38,733 nucleotides of DNA from a virus (IMGVR_UViG_3300006030_000012:1-38733); one strand, 5' to 3'; positions 7,478 to 14,802 are shown, numbered from the stretch's first letter. Numbers and translations are program-made. Notes: generated by a model from the sequence alone, not told the origin.

Positions 7478-8841
7478 TGGCCGGTCTTCTCGACTTTATC
7501 ATGGGTTCCGGTGACTATGCAGATCCGGAAAAGATCGACCCGCGCTACGGCGTCCCGATGTCGGATGTTCGCCAGGCTGCGCTGAACTCGATCGGCAACA
7601 TGGGCGCGATCCTTATGGCTGCGGGTCAGCGTATGGAGCCAGCGCAACGTGCTGCGTATCTCGCGCAACTCGGCCAAGCCGGATCAGGCTTCAACACCGA
7701 TATGTATAACGCGGCACAGCGCCGCTTGATGCAGGCGCAGTATCAGACGCGCATGGAAGAAATGCAGGACGACAAACGGATCCGCGAAGATCTTAAAGAT
7801 CCGGAAGCGTTCCAGCAGAAATATGGGTTCAACCCAGCAGGTCTTGGCGTGTCTGACGTTCGTCAGGCAATCCGCACGATCCGCACGCGTGACCCGAACG
7901 AGACGCTTCTTCGTAATTTGCAGATCCAGAAGACGCAGCGCGAGCTGGCTCAACCAGAAACGAAAGAAGTTGGTGGAGTTCTTTACGAGCGTCAGGGCGA
8001 CAAGTGGGTCAAGATTACGGAAGCAAAGCCGACAGGCGGTCTTGAAGGCGAAGACAACGCGCTCATCATGCAAGGCGCCCAAAACGCTGAGATTGCCAAG
8101 ACGCCGCAATATGCGGCTGCATTTGTGCGCCGGTACGGTCCCGAGACGGTTATCCGTAACGGCGAGGTCGTGCAGATCATTAAGCCGATCCCGCCAGGTA
8201 TACCTCGCCCTGCGGGCTTTGATACAGCCGGGGCCGGTGCGCCGGCAGTAGGAGGATCCACGCAAGACCAAGGCGGCGGTGAAACTCGCACTGTCTCTAC
8301 CGGCGGCGGCGGATCTGTAAGTGTCACAAGCACGCAGCCGAAGGCGCTGTCTCCTGCCGAAGTGCAACTGCGCTCGGAAACCGAAGCAAATCTTTCTAGC
8401 TTGCGTGAAGCACAAACCGCTCTAACTGATGCAAGCGAATACAGCAAGAAGGCATATGCTGGTCCGTTCGCAACTCAGCGCGGATCGGTCGCTGGCTTAA
8501 CAGGGATGAACACTGACGCTGCTATCGCAACGCGAGAGTTCAATGCAATTATGACGGGGCAGGCATTGAGCCAGCTGCGTGTAATTTTCGGCGGCAACCC
8601 GACAGAAGGCGAACGCAAGATCCTTCTCGATATGCAAGCAAGCGCGCAGATGAGCCAACCGGAACGTGAGGCTCTTCTTAATCGCGCGCAACGTGCTGTC
8701 GAAATGAGAATGAAAGATACGGAGCGTAAGTTGCAGTCGATCGTTCGCGGCGACTATAGCCAAGTGCAGCGCGGGTATACACCTCCGGCTGCTGCTCCAT
8801 CTGCGCCTGCTCTTCCCCCAGGCTTTGAGGTGATCCGCTGA
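7477..8841 (+). CDS. Large helical virion protein, ejection candidate
   Basis: A 454-residue protein from ATG 7477, which overlaps the previous stop and follows a strong GGAGGAGG. An in-frame start at 7444 lies inside the upstream gene and lacks such a site. The N-terminus has a hydrophobic stretch (MAGLLDFIMG), then long helices (AAQRRLMQAQYQTRMEEMQDD at about 76-96), a Gly/Thr-rich linker at about 255-290, and further helices. These features and the position before the 618-residue protein resemble the gp14-gp16 or gp7-gp20-gp16 ejection sets of podoviruses. Homology cannot be shown by eye. Confidence 0.6.
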   Translation: MAGLLDFIMGSGDYADPEKIDPRYGVPMSDVRQAALNSIGNMGAILMAAGQRMEPAQRAAYLAQLGQAGSGFNTDMYNAAQRRLMQAQYQTRMEEMQDDKRIREDLKDPEAFQQKYGFNPAGLGVSDVRQAIRTIRTRDPNETLLRNLQIQKTQRELAQPETKEVGGVLYERQGDKWVKITEAKPTGGLEGEDNALIMQGAQNAEIAKTPQYAAAFVRRYGPETVIRNGEVVQIIKPIPPGIPRPAGFDTAGAGAPAVGGSTQDQGGGETRTVSTGGGGSVSVTSTQPKALSPAEVQLRSETEANLSSLREAQTALTDASEYSKKAYAGPFATQRGSVAGLTGMNTDAAIATREFNAIMTGQALSQLRVIFGGNPTEGERKILLDMQASAQMSQPEREALLNRAQRAVEMRMKDTERKLQSIVRGDYSQVQRGYTPPAAAPSAPALPPGFEVIR

Positions 8842-10697
8842 TGAGCAACGTAGCGATCAATCGTGAAACCGGCGAAATCCTCATTGTTGATCCCGAAGGG
8901 AAGTGGGTTCCGGCGCCGCGCGCTGTGAACCCGCAGACCGGCGAGCAGCTCTATAACGACGGTTCACGCTGGCTCGCCGTCCCTGCGGCTCCGCAGCCTG
9001 AGCGCACGCCAGGCGAAAGCCTTGCACGCGGCACTGGATTGGCTACTCGATCGCTGGGTCCAATCCTTGCCGGTGCTGGCGCTGGTGCAGCTGGCGGCGC
9101 ATTGATTGGCGGTGTTGGAGCTGTACCAGGAGCGATCGCTGGCGCTGCATCTGCCGCTCTCGCGCAGCCTCTGTCTGATCTTGCTGTTTCGGCGTACAAC
9201 TATTTCGCCAACAAGCAGCAGCCGACGCCGTCACAGGCGATGGAACGTGGCATGACGCAAATGGGTCTGCCTGAGCCTCAAACGGCAGGCGAGCGTTTGG
9301 CATCGACTGCCCTGCGTGCGACTGCCGACACAATGACGGGCGCCCGCACAGCGCGCATGGTTGCTGATGCGCTGCCGATGACTTCGCAGGTTGCCAAGCC
9401 TGTGATGAACACGCTGGCAGCTGCTCCAAATCAGCAGATCGTTTCGTCTGCGCTTGGTTCAACTGCTGCTCAAGGCGCAATCGAAGCTGGAGCCAATCCG
9501 CTTGCTGCATTGGCCCTTGGTGGAGCAGCCGGCTCGTTGCCATTCCTTGCACGCCCCGGCAACCTTTTGCCGAACATGAGCAGCGATATTCGTCGCGGCA
9601 ATGTGCAGTTGCTGCAAGAAGCTGGCATTCCCATTACGCCAGCTCAAGAACTTTACAACCCGTTTGCAAGCACGATGGAAACCGTCATGCGTTATCTGCC
9701 GACATCTGCTGCGAAAGTGGCAGGCGTCGAAGACAAGCAGATGCGCGCGTGGACGAAAGCTGTGAATAAACAGTTCGGCCTCGACAGTGATATTGCAACG
9801 CCTGAAGTTCTTGACGCCTATCAGAAGGCATGGGGTCAGCGCGCCGATACGCTTGAGCGTGCGACGTCTCTCCGTCCTGATGACAAGTTCGCGCAAGAAA
9901 TTGGCGGCATGCGGCAGCAATACACGCGTGGTCTCGACGAGACGAACTTCAACCTGTTTGATCGCCAGCTCAATCGTATTGCGGAGTTCGTTAACGCGCG
10001 CTCGCAAGGCGCAGAGCTGCCTGGCACGAACTTCCGCGTCATCGACAGCGAACTGCGTGCTGAGATCAACGCATCGAAGAACAGCGCAAATGCCGCGGAT
10101 CGTGAATATGCGCGTGCCTTGGAGCGTCTGCAAAGTAGCTTCTACGGCCTGATGGAGCGTTCTGCAAAAAGCACGAAGCTGCTGCCGAACGGTCAGCCCA
10201 TTGACTTCAATCTTGCCGATGCCTGGAAGAACTTGAACCGCGACTACGCTCGCTTTGCGCGCGTTAGAGAGGCAATGGGTAGCGCGTCAGGAACAGATAA
10301 GCTCAACACGGGCTTCATCCCGCCGAAAGCCTTGGCGCAGGCAGAGCGGTCGTCGATCGGGCCAGAGGCGTATGCCACATCTGCCGACCCGTTTACGCAG
10401 TTCATCCGCGCTGGCGAAGCGGTTATTCCGAACCCGACGCCGAACAGCGGCACAGCGCAGCGGTCTTTCGCTCAAGACCTGATCACGGGCGGCAAGCGCG
10501 GCGCACCGGCAGTGGCAGCGGGTGGAGCAGCACAAGCTGCCGGCATCTCGCTACTCGATCCGACGCTCTCCCTGGCGCTACCATATGGTGTGTCGCGTGC
10601 GTGGTACGCGCAGCGCCTGCCGAACGATGTGCAGGGGCTTCTGGCGGCACGCTCGATCGAGGCGACGGACAAGGCCCGCAAAAAGGAAAAGGATTAA
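8841..10697 (+). CDS. Large internal virion protein with glycine-zipper segment
   Basis: A 618-residue protein and the last gene of the late operon. Residues about 73-108 form an Ala/Gly-rich hydrophobic stretch (PILAGAGAGAAGGALIGG and onward) with glycine-zipper spacing, suited to insertion in a membrane. A second such stretch lies at about 215-235, and the remainder is helical and charged. It is the largest protein of the ejection-type cassette and may form part of the channel through which DNA enters the cell. It ends with a lysine-rich tail, and a strong terminator follows 27 nt after the stop. Confidence 0.6.
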   Translation: MSNVAINRETGEILIVDPEGKWVPAPRAVNPQTGEQLYNDGSRWLAVPAAPQPERTPGESLARGTGLATRSLGPILAGAGAGAAGGALIGGVGAVPGAIAGAASAALAQPLSDLAVSAYNYFANKQQPTPSQAMERGMTQMGLPEPQTAGERLASTALRATADTMTGARTARMVADALPMTSQVAKPVMNTLAAAPNQQIVSSALGSTAAQGAIEAGANPLAALALGGAAGSLPFLARPGNLLPNMSSDIRRGNVQLLQEAGIPITPAQELYNPFASTMETVMRYLPTSAAKVAGVEDKQMRAWTKAVNKQFGLDSDIATPEVLDAYQKAWGQRADTLERATSLRPDDKFAQEIGGMRQQYTRGLDETNFNLFDRQLNRIAEFVNARSQGAELPGTNFRVIDSELRAEINASKNSANAADREYARALERLQSSFYGLMERSAKSTKLLPNGQPIDFNLADAWKNLNRDYARFARVREAMGSASGTDKLNTGFIPPKALAQAERSSIGPEAYATSADPFTQFIRAGEAVIPNPTPNSGTAQRSFAQDLITGGKRGAPAVAAGGAAQAAGISLLDPTLSLALPYGVSRAWYAQRLPNDVQGLLAARSIEATDKARKKEKD

Positions 10698-10714
10698 ATC
10701 CAACCTATTGCAAA

Positions 10715-10726
10715 CCGTTACCCGAA
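10715..10726 (+). repeat. 12-bp direct repeat R1 (CCGTTACCCGAA)
   Basis: Identical to R2 at 10907-10918, with its first ten bases also found at 12010-12019 (R3). R1 lies between the last late gene and its terminator, and R2 abuts the stop codon of int. The pair brackets the likely attP region, the usual layout of integrase arm-type sites, but binding is inferred. Confidence 0.6.
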
Positions 10727-10751
10727 CCCCCTGCAAAGGGGGTTCTTTTTT
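10724..10751 (+). terminator. Rho-independent terminator of the late operon
   Basis: A perfect 8-bp stem, GAACCCCC (10724-10731) pairing with GGGGGTTC (10738-10745), with the loop TGCAAA, is followed directly by six T. It sits 27 nt after the 618-residue virion gene and faces the convergent integrase gene. Confidence 0.93.
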
Positions 10752-10920
10752 GCGTTTCTCGCACGACGGACTGCACGAAAATCAACCAGATAGCACACGA
10801 GGTCCGTTCTCACATAAAGGTTAGATAGTCCTCTAACCCCATTGATTTCATTAAATGTTAGTGGCGGCTTTACTCGGATCGTGTAACCGGATTGGGTAAA
10901 ATGTACCCGTTACCCGAAAA
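10752..10920. other. Non-coding region, candidate attP, between late terminator and int 3' end
   Basis: There is no credible gene in these 169 bases. The region is AT-richer than its surroundings and bracketed by the 12-bp repeats R1 and R2. It holds a hairpin GGTTAG-N8-CTAACC (10819-10838) which, read on the minus strand, is followed by TTTAT and may end int transcription. It also holds a dyad GGGTA-N5-TACCC (10894-10908) touching R2. Position next to the int 3' end matches lambda-type attP. No tRNA-like core could be recognised. Confidence 0.5.
10907..10918 (+). repeat. 12-bp direct repeat R2 (CCGTTACCCGAA)
   Basis: The second copy of the repeat at 10715-10726, two bases from the int stop codon. 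It overlaps the right arm of the dyad GGGTA-N5-TACCC, so this side of the putative attP is the more structured. Likely an integrase or excisionase site by position. Confidence 0.6.
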
Positions 10921-11997
10921 TTAGCCATTTACGATGCGGTCGATGCTGTCGGCCAGAGCCTGGTCGTCGCCGGTCAGGACGCCGGCATAGACGGTCAGCG
11001 TCACCTCGACGTTGGCATGCCCCAGGCGCTCGCTGACGGCCTTCAGCGGCATCTTCTCTCGCAGGAGGTGGGTGGCGTGAGCGTGGCGGGTCGAGTGCAA
11101 GCAGTAGCCTTCGTCCAGGCCGATCGCACGCAGGGCGTCCTTGGTGCAGCTGGACATATAGGCCAGCGTCGGGCGATCGCCCCAGACGGTCTGCAGGACG
11201 TGCTTGTCCGGCTTGCCCGCGGCAGCACGCAGCTCCTCGACGAGCGACTTGGGCATCCGGATCGACCGTATCGACTTCGCTGTCTTGGGCTTCTTCTCGT
11301 ACTCGGCATTGCCGACGCGAACGACCGTGCGGGCGACGTGGATGATGCCGGCCTCGAGGTCGATGTCTGACCAGCGCAACGCGCACATCTCGCCGCGACG
11401 CATGCCGGTGTGCAGGGCGAGGCGGATCATGCGGCCCAGGAACGGCTTGTCGGCAGCGTGCGCCAGCAGGGCCTTGATGTGGCGCTTCTCAAGCGGCTTG
11501 CGGCTTTCGCTGGAACCTTTCGGCGCCGAGACGCGTTTCATTGGGTTTTTCGCCAGCACGCCGGCTTCGATCGCCTGGTTGAACATCGCCTTCAGATGGT
11601 GATGCGTGATCGTCATCGTGCCTTCTGCGACGGCACGGATCCGCGACAGGTAGAACGTCTCGATGTCCTCCTTCGTCAGCGAGCGCAGCGGGCGCGTGCC
11701 GTACATGGCGAAGAACGGCTTCATCAGGTTTTTCTGGCTCTGCTCGGTGACTTCCGAGATCTGCTTCAGCGCGAGGCGATTGGCCTGCCACTTCGTCCAG
11801 TGCATCTCGACGCTGTCGTCGGTGATCTGGACGAGGTCGCCGGTCTGGTGCTGCTTGAGGATCTCGACCTTGCGGGCGTCGGCGTCGAGGCGCGTGCCTT
11901 TTAGGGTCTCGGTGCGGAACTTCCGCTGGCCGCTTTCCTGCGTCTCGATGCGGATGCGGAACACGCCAGGGCTGCGTTCAAAGATCGTCACGTTCAT
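10921..11997 (-). CDS. int: Tyrosine recombinase integrase
   Basis: A 358-residue site-specific recombinase that inserts and excises the phage. It has an N-terminal beta-rich arm-binding region (1-60), a SAM-like core-binding domain (about 65-155) and a catalytic domain with the full set of residues: Arg200 in HTGMRRGEM, Lys238 or Lys241 in KPKTAKS, His301 and Arg304 in HSTRHAHATHLL, His327 in RLGHANV, and nucleophile Tyr337 in LTVYAGVL. It is the only minus-strand gene. On the minus strand a GGGAGGAGAG site lies just before the ATG, and its promoter (12022-12050) contains the phage-wide dyad. There is no recognisable excisionase next to it. Confidence 0.97.
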   Translation of the reverse strand: MNVTIFERSPGVFRIRIETQESGQRKFRTETLKGTRLDADARKVEILKQHQTGDLVQITDDSVEMHWTKWQANRLALKQISEVTEQSQKNLMKPFFAMYGTRPLRSLTKEDIETFYLSRIRAVAEGTMTITHHHLKAMFNQAIEAGVLAKNPMKRVSAPKGSSESRKPLEKRHIKALLAHAADKPFLGRMIRLALHTGMRRGEMCALRWSDIDLEAGIIHVARTVVRVGNAEYEKKPKTAKSIRSIRMPKSLVEELRAAAGKPDKHVLQTVWGDRPTLAYMSSCTKDALRAIGLDEGYCLHSTRHAHATHLLREKMPLKAVSERLGHANVEVTLTVYAGVLTGDDQALADSIDRIVNG

Positions 11998-12008
11998 GGG
12001 TCTCTCCT

Positions 12009-12019
12009 CCCGTTACCCG
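12009..12019 (+). repeat. Repeat R3 (CCCGTTACCCG) in the int leader
   Basis: An 11-bp match to the left-extended R2 (10906-10916). It lies between the int promoter -10 and the int Shine-Dalgarno, about where transcription should begin, so a protein bound here (integrase itself is the obvious candidate) would block int expression. Confidence 0.5.
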
Positions 12020-12021
12020 CA

Positions 12022-12050
12022 ACAATAGTTGACTTGTGCGCTAGACGCAA
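12022..12050 (-). promoter_or_regulatory. int promoter with overlapping 17-bp dyad operator (site A)
   Basis: Read on the minus strand there is a -35 TTGCGT (12050-12045), a spacer of exactly 17, and a -10 TATTGT (12027-12022), leading to int with a leader of about 17 nt. The 17-mer 12034-12050 on the minus strand is TTGCGTCTAGCGCACAA, a close relative of the dyads at 13019, 16319 and 26929. The operator covers the -35, so bound protein would exclude RNA polymerase. The divergent gene at 12111 could be affected by the same site. Confidence 0.7.
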
Positions 12051-12110
12051 GCGGTTTGTGTGGCACGCACAGCTGTGGCATAAAGAGCCGGTTTATTAGG
12101 AGATCAGCCT

Positions 12111-12857
12111 ATGGCCGGCATACTCGACCAGATGATTGGCGCCTGGCAGGGCCTCGGCGCGAAAACTCACGAAGACGTTTTCAAGTATCTGGTCGCCGGC
12201 GGCATGAAGCCCGACCAGGCGATGCGTGAAGCGAACCGCATCGCCGGCAAGATCGAGACGCGTCAGGGCCTGCTTGAAAGCGTCGTACCGCAAGATGCGA
12301 TCGACGTGGGCCTCATGGTCGCAGGCGGTCCTGGTGGAAAGATGGCTCGCCGCGTTGCTGGCGGCGCGATCGCCGCGATGAACCCCGAAGACGCAGAAGC
12401 CGGCGTCGCAAAGACTGCAGCCAAGAAGGCGACAGGCGCCGTGAAGGGCGCGATTGAGACAGCTGCGACGACGTTTGACGAGCTGAAGACATTCCTTGCC
12501 GACAAATACCCCAATCTAAAAATCGACCTCTCGCAAAAGAAAGACGGCCCAATAACGGTCAATCGCATTGTTGTGCCAGAGGGTGAAAGAGGTCAGGGCA
12601 TAGGGTCGTCTGCTATGCGCGACATCACTGCGTTTGCTGATCAACAGGGTCAGAAGGTAACGCTAACTCCAGACGCCTCACTCGGTACGCCAAAAGGGAA
12701 GCTGATTGATTGGTACAGCGACCTTGGCTTTGAGATGAACAAGGGCCGCAAAAAAGACTTCGAGATTTCTGAGCTGATGTACCGCGAGCCGGCAGCTGCT
12801 GCACCTAACGTCGCGCGCGCTCGCCTGCTCGACCAGGAGATGGACCCCGGCTATTGA
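12111..12857 (+). CDS. GNAT acetyltransferase fused to a virion-like N-terminal region
   Basis: A 248-residue protein. The C-terminal half (about 118-228) has the acetyl-CoA-binding pattern VVPEGERGQGIGSSAM (residues about 153-168), followed by a helix and a GFEM strand as in GNAT N-acetyltransferases. The N-terminal half (GAWQGLGAKTHEDVFKYLVA, then DVGLMVAGGPGGKMARRVAGG) resembles hydrophobic, helical parts of ejection-type proteins. It starts at ATG 12111 after TAGGAG and is a single-gene transcript with its own terminator, opposite int. It may be a lysogenic-conversion gene or an ejected effector. The substrate is unknown. Confidence 0.7.
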   Translation: MAGILDQMIGAWQGLGAKTHEDVFKYLVAGGMKPDQAMREANRIAGKIETRQGLLESVVPQDAIDVGLMVAGGPGGKMARRVAGGAIAAMNPEDAEAGVAKTAAKKATGAVKGAIETAATTFDELKTFLADKYPNLKIDLSQKKDGPITVNRIVVPEGERGQGIGSSAMRDITAFADQQGQKVTLTPDASLGTPKGKLIDWYSDLGFEMNKGRKKDFEISELMYREPAAAAPNVARARLLDQEMDPGY

Positions 12858-13018
12858 TCTGGGGTCTGTCTTAATTCATCCTTCCCAAGCGGGTCGAGTT
12901 CTACTCCCCGCGCGGCGTGGCTCTCCAGCACGCTTAGGGGCCTGTGGCGGGTTTTCCTCTCTCCTCCCGACGCCACAGGCCCCGACCCTTTTTGGGCCAT
13001 CTATGCGAAACATGGGCG
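12858..13018. other. Intergenic region between the GNAT gene and the early promoter
   Basis: There is no gene in this stretch. It holds the strong hairpin terminator at 12937-12993 and otherwise GC-rich unstructured sequence. The following bases belong to promoter site B. Confidence 0.6.
12937..12993 (+). terminator. Long-stem terminator after the GNAT gene
   Basis: A perfect 13-bp stem, GGGGCCTGTGGCG (12937-12949) with its complement at 12971-12983, has a 21-nt pyrimidine-rich loop and is followed by GACCC and five T (12989-12993). It isolates the GNAT transcript from the early operon. The T tract is not directly at the stem base, so a processed structured RNA is an alternative. Confidence 0.75.
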
Positions 13019-13046
13019 TTGCGTCTAGCGCGCAAGGCGTTACTGT
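13019..13046 (+). promoter_or_regulatory. Early promoter with dyad operator (site B)
   Basis: The -35 TTGCGT (13019-13024), a spacer of 16 and the -10 TACTGT (13041-13046) precede the gene at 13074 by a short leader with GAGAGGAGAG. The dyad TTGCGT-CTAGC-GCGCAA occupies 13019-13035, one base from the perfect form at 16319. It drives the early operon. Confidence 0.7.
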
Positions 13047-13073
13047 GGCCTGACAATTTGAGAGGAGAGAGAC

Positions 13074-13160
13074 ATGGAACTTCGTATCCCACACATCCTG
13101 CTAGTCGGGCTTTTCTATTCGATCCTGATGATGATCGTCGCGGAGAACTGGTTGCCATGA
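13074..13160 (+). CDS. 28-residue membrane peptide, first gene of the early operon
   Basis: ATG GAA CTT CGT... to TGA, preceded by AGAGGAGAGAG at optimal distance. The peptide begins MELRIPHILLVGLFYS and ends MMIVAENWLP, a single transmembrane helix with a short charged N-terminus. The stop overlaps the next start (ATGA). A strong ribosome site, promoter proximity and coupling make it a likely real gene despite its length. Small early membrane peptides often act in superinfection exclusion or host membrane modulation, but nothing here specifies the function. Confidence 0.65.
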   Translation: MELRIPHILLVGLFYSILMMIVAENWLP

Positions 13161-13354
13161 AGGCCATTGAGATTAAACGCAACGACGACGGCACCTGGAC
13201 GGTCCTCTACTTTGGGAAAGAGGCCGGCTACATCGAACCGATCCGCTACAGCAAGGCAGAGAAGGGCTACCGCGCGGTCTCCGTGCATGGTCGCCTTGAC
13301 CACACCTACACGCTGGAAGGCGCCAAGCAATTCGTGATTGAGAACTACGCATGA
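13157..13354 (+). CDS. Small hypothetical early protein
   Basis: A 65-residue protein, MKAIEIKRNDDGTWTVLYFGKE..., with alternating beta strands and a final helix (LEGAKQFVIENYA). It is coupled to the membrane peptide upstream (ATGA) and to the DnaA-like gene downstream (ATGA). No family recognised. Confidence 0.7.
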   Translation: MKAIEIKRNDDGTWTVLYFGKEAGYIEPIRYSKAEKGYRAVSVHGRLDHTYTLEGAKQFVIENYA

Positions 13355-13785
13355 CCAACTGGACAGAACACTACAAGGCGGTGCGCCAGCGGCTGAACCA
13401 GGCCGCGCAGATCAAAAGAGCGACGCCGAAGAAACCAATCGAAGACTATGTGATGCCGACCCCGCTTCCGGAAGTTTCGGAGAGCGTTGAGCAGATCCAG
13501 AGGCGGCGGATGAAGGGATGTCCTTTGTCGATGCGCCGTCAGGCGATCGTGCTGCCAGTGCTAGAGGAGTTCGACCTGACATGGGAGCGTCTATGGCAAA
13601 AAGATCGACGCGCGGTCATGCACATACCGCGTCGCCAGGTGTGGCTGAAGCTGTGGGAAGACGGAATGTCGATCGCGCAGATCGGGCGCATGACGCAGAG
13701 AGATCACACGACAGTCCTATGGGGGCTGCGGGCGGTGAAAAAGGAACAATCGGAGGAGAAAGCATGCACTACCGGGACACACTAA
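13351..13785 (+). CDS. DnaA domain IV-like DNA-binding protein
   Basis: A 144-residue protein. Residues about 85-131 match the DnaA C-terminal DNA-binding domain: a helix with IPRRQVWLKLWEDGMSIAQIG followed by QRDHTTVLWGLRAVKK (116-131), the DHTTV signature that reads the TTATCCACA box. There is no AAA+ ATPase domain, so it cannot open DNA like DnaA. It could bind DnaA boxes to start phage replication, to compete with host DnaA, or to regulate. The N-terminal 50 residues are basic and unfamiliar. It lies in the early operon directly upstream of a DUF6378-like gene. Confidence 0.8.
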   Translation: MTNWTEHYKAVRQRLNQAAQIKRATPKKPIEDYVMPTPLPEVSESVEQIQRRRMKGCPLSMRRQAIVLPVLEEFDLTWERLWQKDRRAVMHIPRRQVWLKLWEDGMSIAQIGRMTQRDHTTVLWGLRAVKKEQSEEKACTTGTH

Positions 13786-14159
13786 AGCAGGCGCTCGACG
13801 TAATGGACGAGCGTCAGCAGAAATACTCGACGCCAGAAATCAACTTTGCGCGGATCGCGTCGCTGGCGTCGATCATGCTCAATCGCAACGTCACGCCATA
13901 CGAGATCTCGATCATTCACCTCTGCACGAAGCTGGGCCGGCACATCGAGACGCCGACTTATCACGATAACGTCCTAGATGGCGTCAACTACCTGGCGTTC
14001 GCCGGCACGTTTGCGGGCGCGCATTTTGATGGTCGCGGGGAGGTCAGGCGCGCGGAGATCGTCCGCGGGATGGAAGACGCGCTGTTGGCAGAGCTAGCAA
14101 AGCAGGCCCCGATACTGAGTGACCAGGAGCTTGCGACGTTGAAGGAGACCGCAGCATGA
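13764..14159 (+). CDS. DUF6378-like protein (MazG-related helical fold)
   Basis: A 131-residue protein from ATG 13764, preceded by CGGAGGAG. The pattern (R..KY..PEINFARIASLASIML, then TPYEISIIHLCTKLGRHI, then DNVLDGVNYLAFAGTF) matches small phage proteins of the DUF6378 type, helical relatives of MazG-like nucleotide pyrophosphohydrolases. The acidic metal-binding residues are not obvious, so catalytic activity is uncertain. It overlaps the previous gene by 22 nt and the next by ATGA. Confidence 0.65.
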   Translation: MHYRDTLKQALDVMDERQQKYSTPEINFARIASLASIMLNRNVTPYEISIIHLCTKLGRHIETPTYHDNVLDGVNYLAFAGTFAGAHFDGRGEVRRAEIVRGMEDALLAELAKQAPILSDQELATLKETAA

Positions 14160-14395
14160 CATCGCTGGTTCAACGGTTTGAGCACCTTGCCCGCACCTCA
14201 CAGGATCCTGTCGACGCGCAGGCGTTGCGTGATGCTGTCGAGGCAATTCAAATGTGCGAGAGGGCGCTTCAGTTCTATTCCTGCAACTGTACTCGTCTGT
14301 GCAACGAGGACGAGTACAAAAGCACAAATTGCGGCATACGAGCGAACCGCACATTGAAAGCGTTGGCAGATGGCCGAACAAACCATCACAGCTGA
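14156..14395 (+). CDS. Small Cys-containing hypothetical early protein
   Basis: A 79-residue protein coupled to its neighbour by ATGA. A helical N-terminus (LVQRFEHLARTSQDPVDAQALRDAVEAI) precedes a Cys cluster (CERALQFYSCNCTRLCNEDEYKSTNC) that could bind zinc. Function unknown. Confidence 0.6.
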   Translation: MTSLVQRFEHLARTSQDPVDAQALRDAVEAIQMCERALQFYSCNCTRLCNEDEYKSTNCGIRANRTLKALADGRTNHHS

Positions 14396-14624
14396 CTTTG
14401 ACCAAGATCCGCGGATCCGCGCGGCGCAGATCGCAAACGTCGTTGTCACGCTTGCGGAGCGGGTCGCTGACGCAACGAACACGCCGGCTTGCGGCGTGTT
14501 TCAAGAGATCATCAAGCTGTGTGTCGGCAGCATGTACATGCACGACCACGGCGGATGCGCCGAAGCATTACTGACCGCCATCCTGAAGGTTGGCGACATG
14601 CCAGACAACGTAAGCATCAACTGA
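14370..14624 (+). CDS. Small hypothetical early protein
   Basis: An 84-residue, mostly helical protein (RIRAAQIANVVVTLAERVADATN; ACGVFQEIIKLCVGSMYM). It overlaps the preceding gene by 26 nt in another frame, and the downstream peptide gene follows after GAGGAGAGAACG. No family recognised. Confidence 0.6.
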   Translation: MAEQTITADFDQDPRIRAAQIANVVVTLAERVADATNTPACGVFQEIIKLCVGSMYMHDHGGCAEALLTAILKVGDMPDNVSIN

Positions 14625-14634
14625 GGAGAGAACG

Positions 14635-14793
14635 ATGCGTAAATATCTAACAGCCTGCGGCCTTGCCGCGTTCCTGCTGCTTCCGTCGATTGCAGTCGCC
14701 TGCTCGACTGTCACCTACTTTGTAAACGGCAAGACGATCGTCTGCGTGACGTGCTGCAACAACGGCAGCAACTGCTCGACAGTCTGCTCTTGA
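14635..14793 (+). CDS. Cys-rich secreted peptide with lipobox-like signal sequence
   Basis: A 52-residue ORF preceded by GAGGAGAG. Residues 1-22 are a classical signal sequence: basic start (MRKY), hydrophobic core (LAAFLLLPSIAVA), then Cys23. LPSIAVAC fits a lipobox of the [LVI]-x-A-C kind, so the peptide may be lipidated in the periplasm. The mature part holds seven Cys in 30 residues (VCVTCCNNGSNCSTVC among them). Phage-encoded small lipoproteins are known to mask receptors against superinfection. That role is a guess here. It was found by reading between annotated-size genes. Confidence 0.65.
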   Translation: MRKYLTACGLAAFLLLPSIAVACSTVTYFVNGKTIVCVTCCNNGSNCSTVCS

Positions 14794-14802
14794 GGTTCAG
14801 CA

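Noticed and set aside
10750-10766. TTGCGT followed by TTCTC-GCACGA after the late terminator, as a sixth operator
   Set aside because: Only the left half matches, it overlaps the terminator T tract, and no TAnnnT box follows at 16-18 bp.
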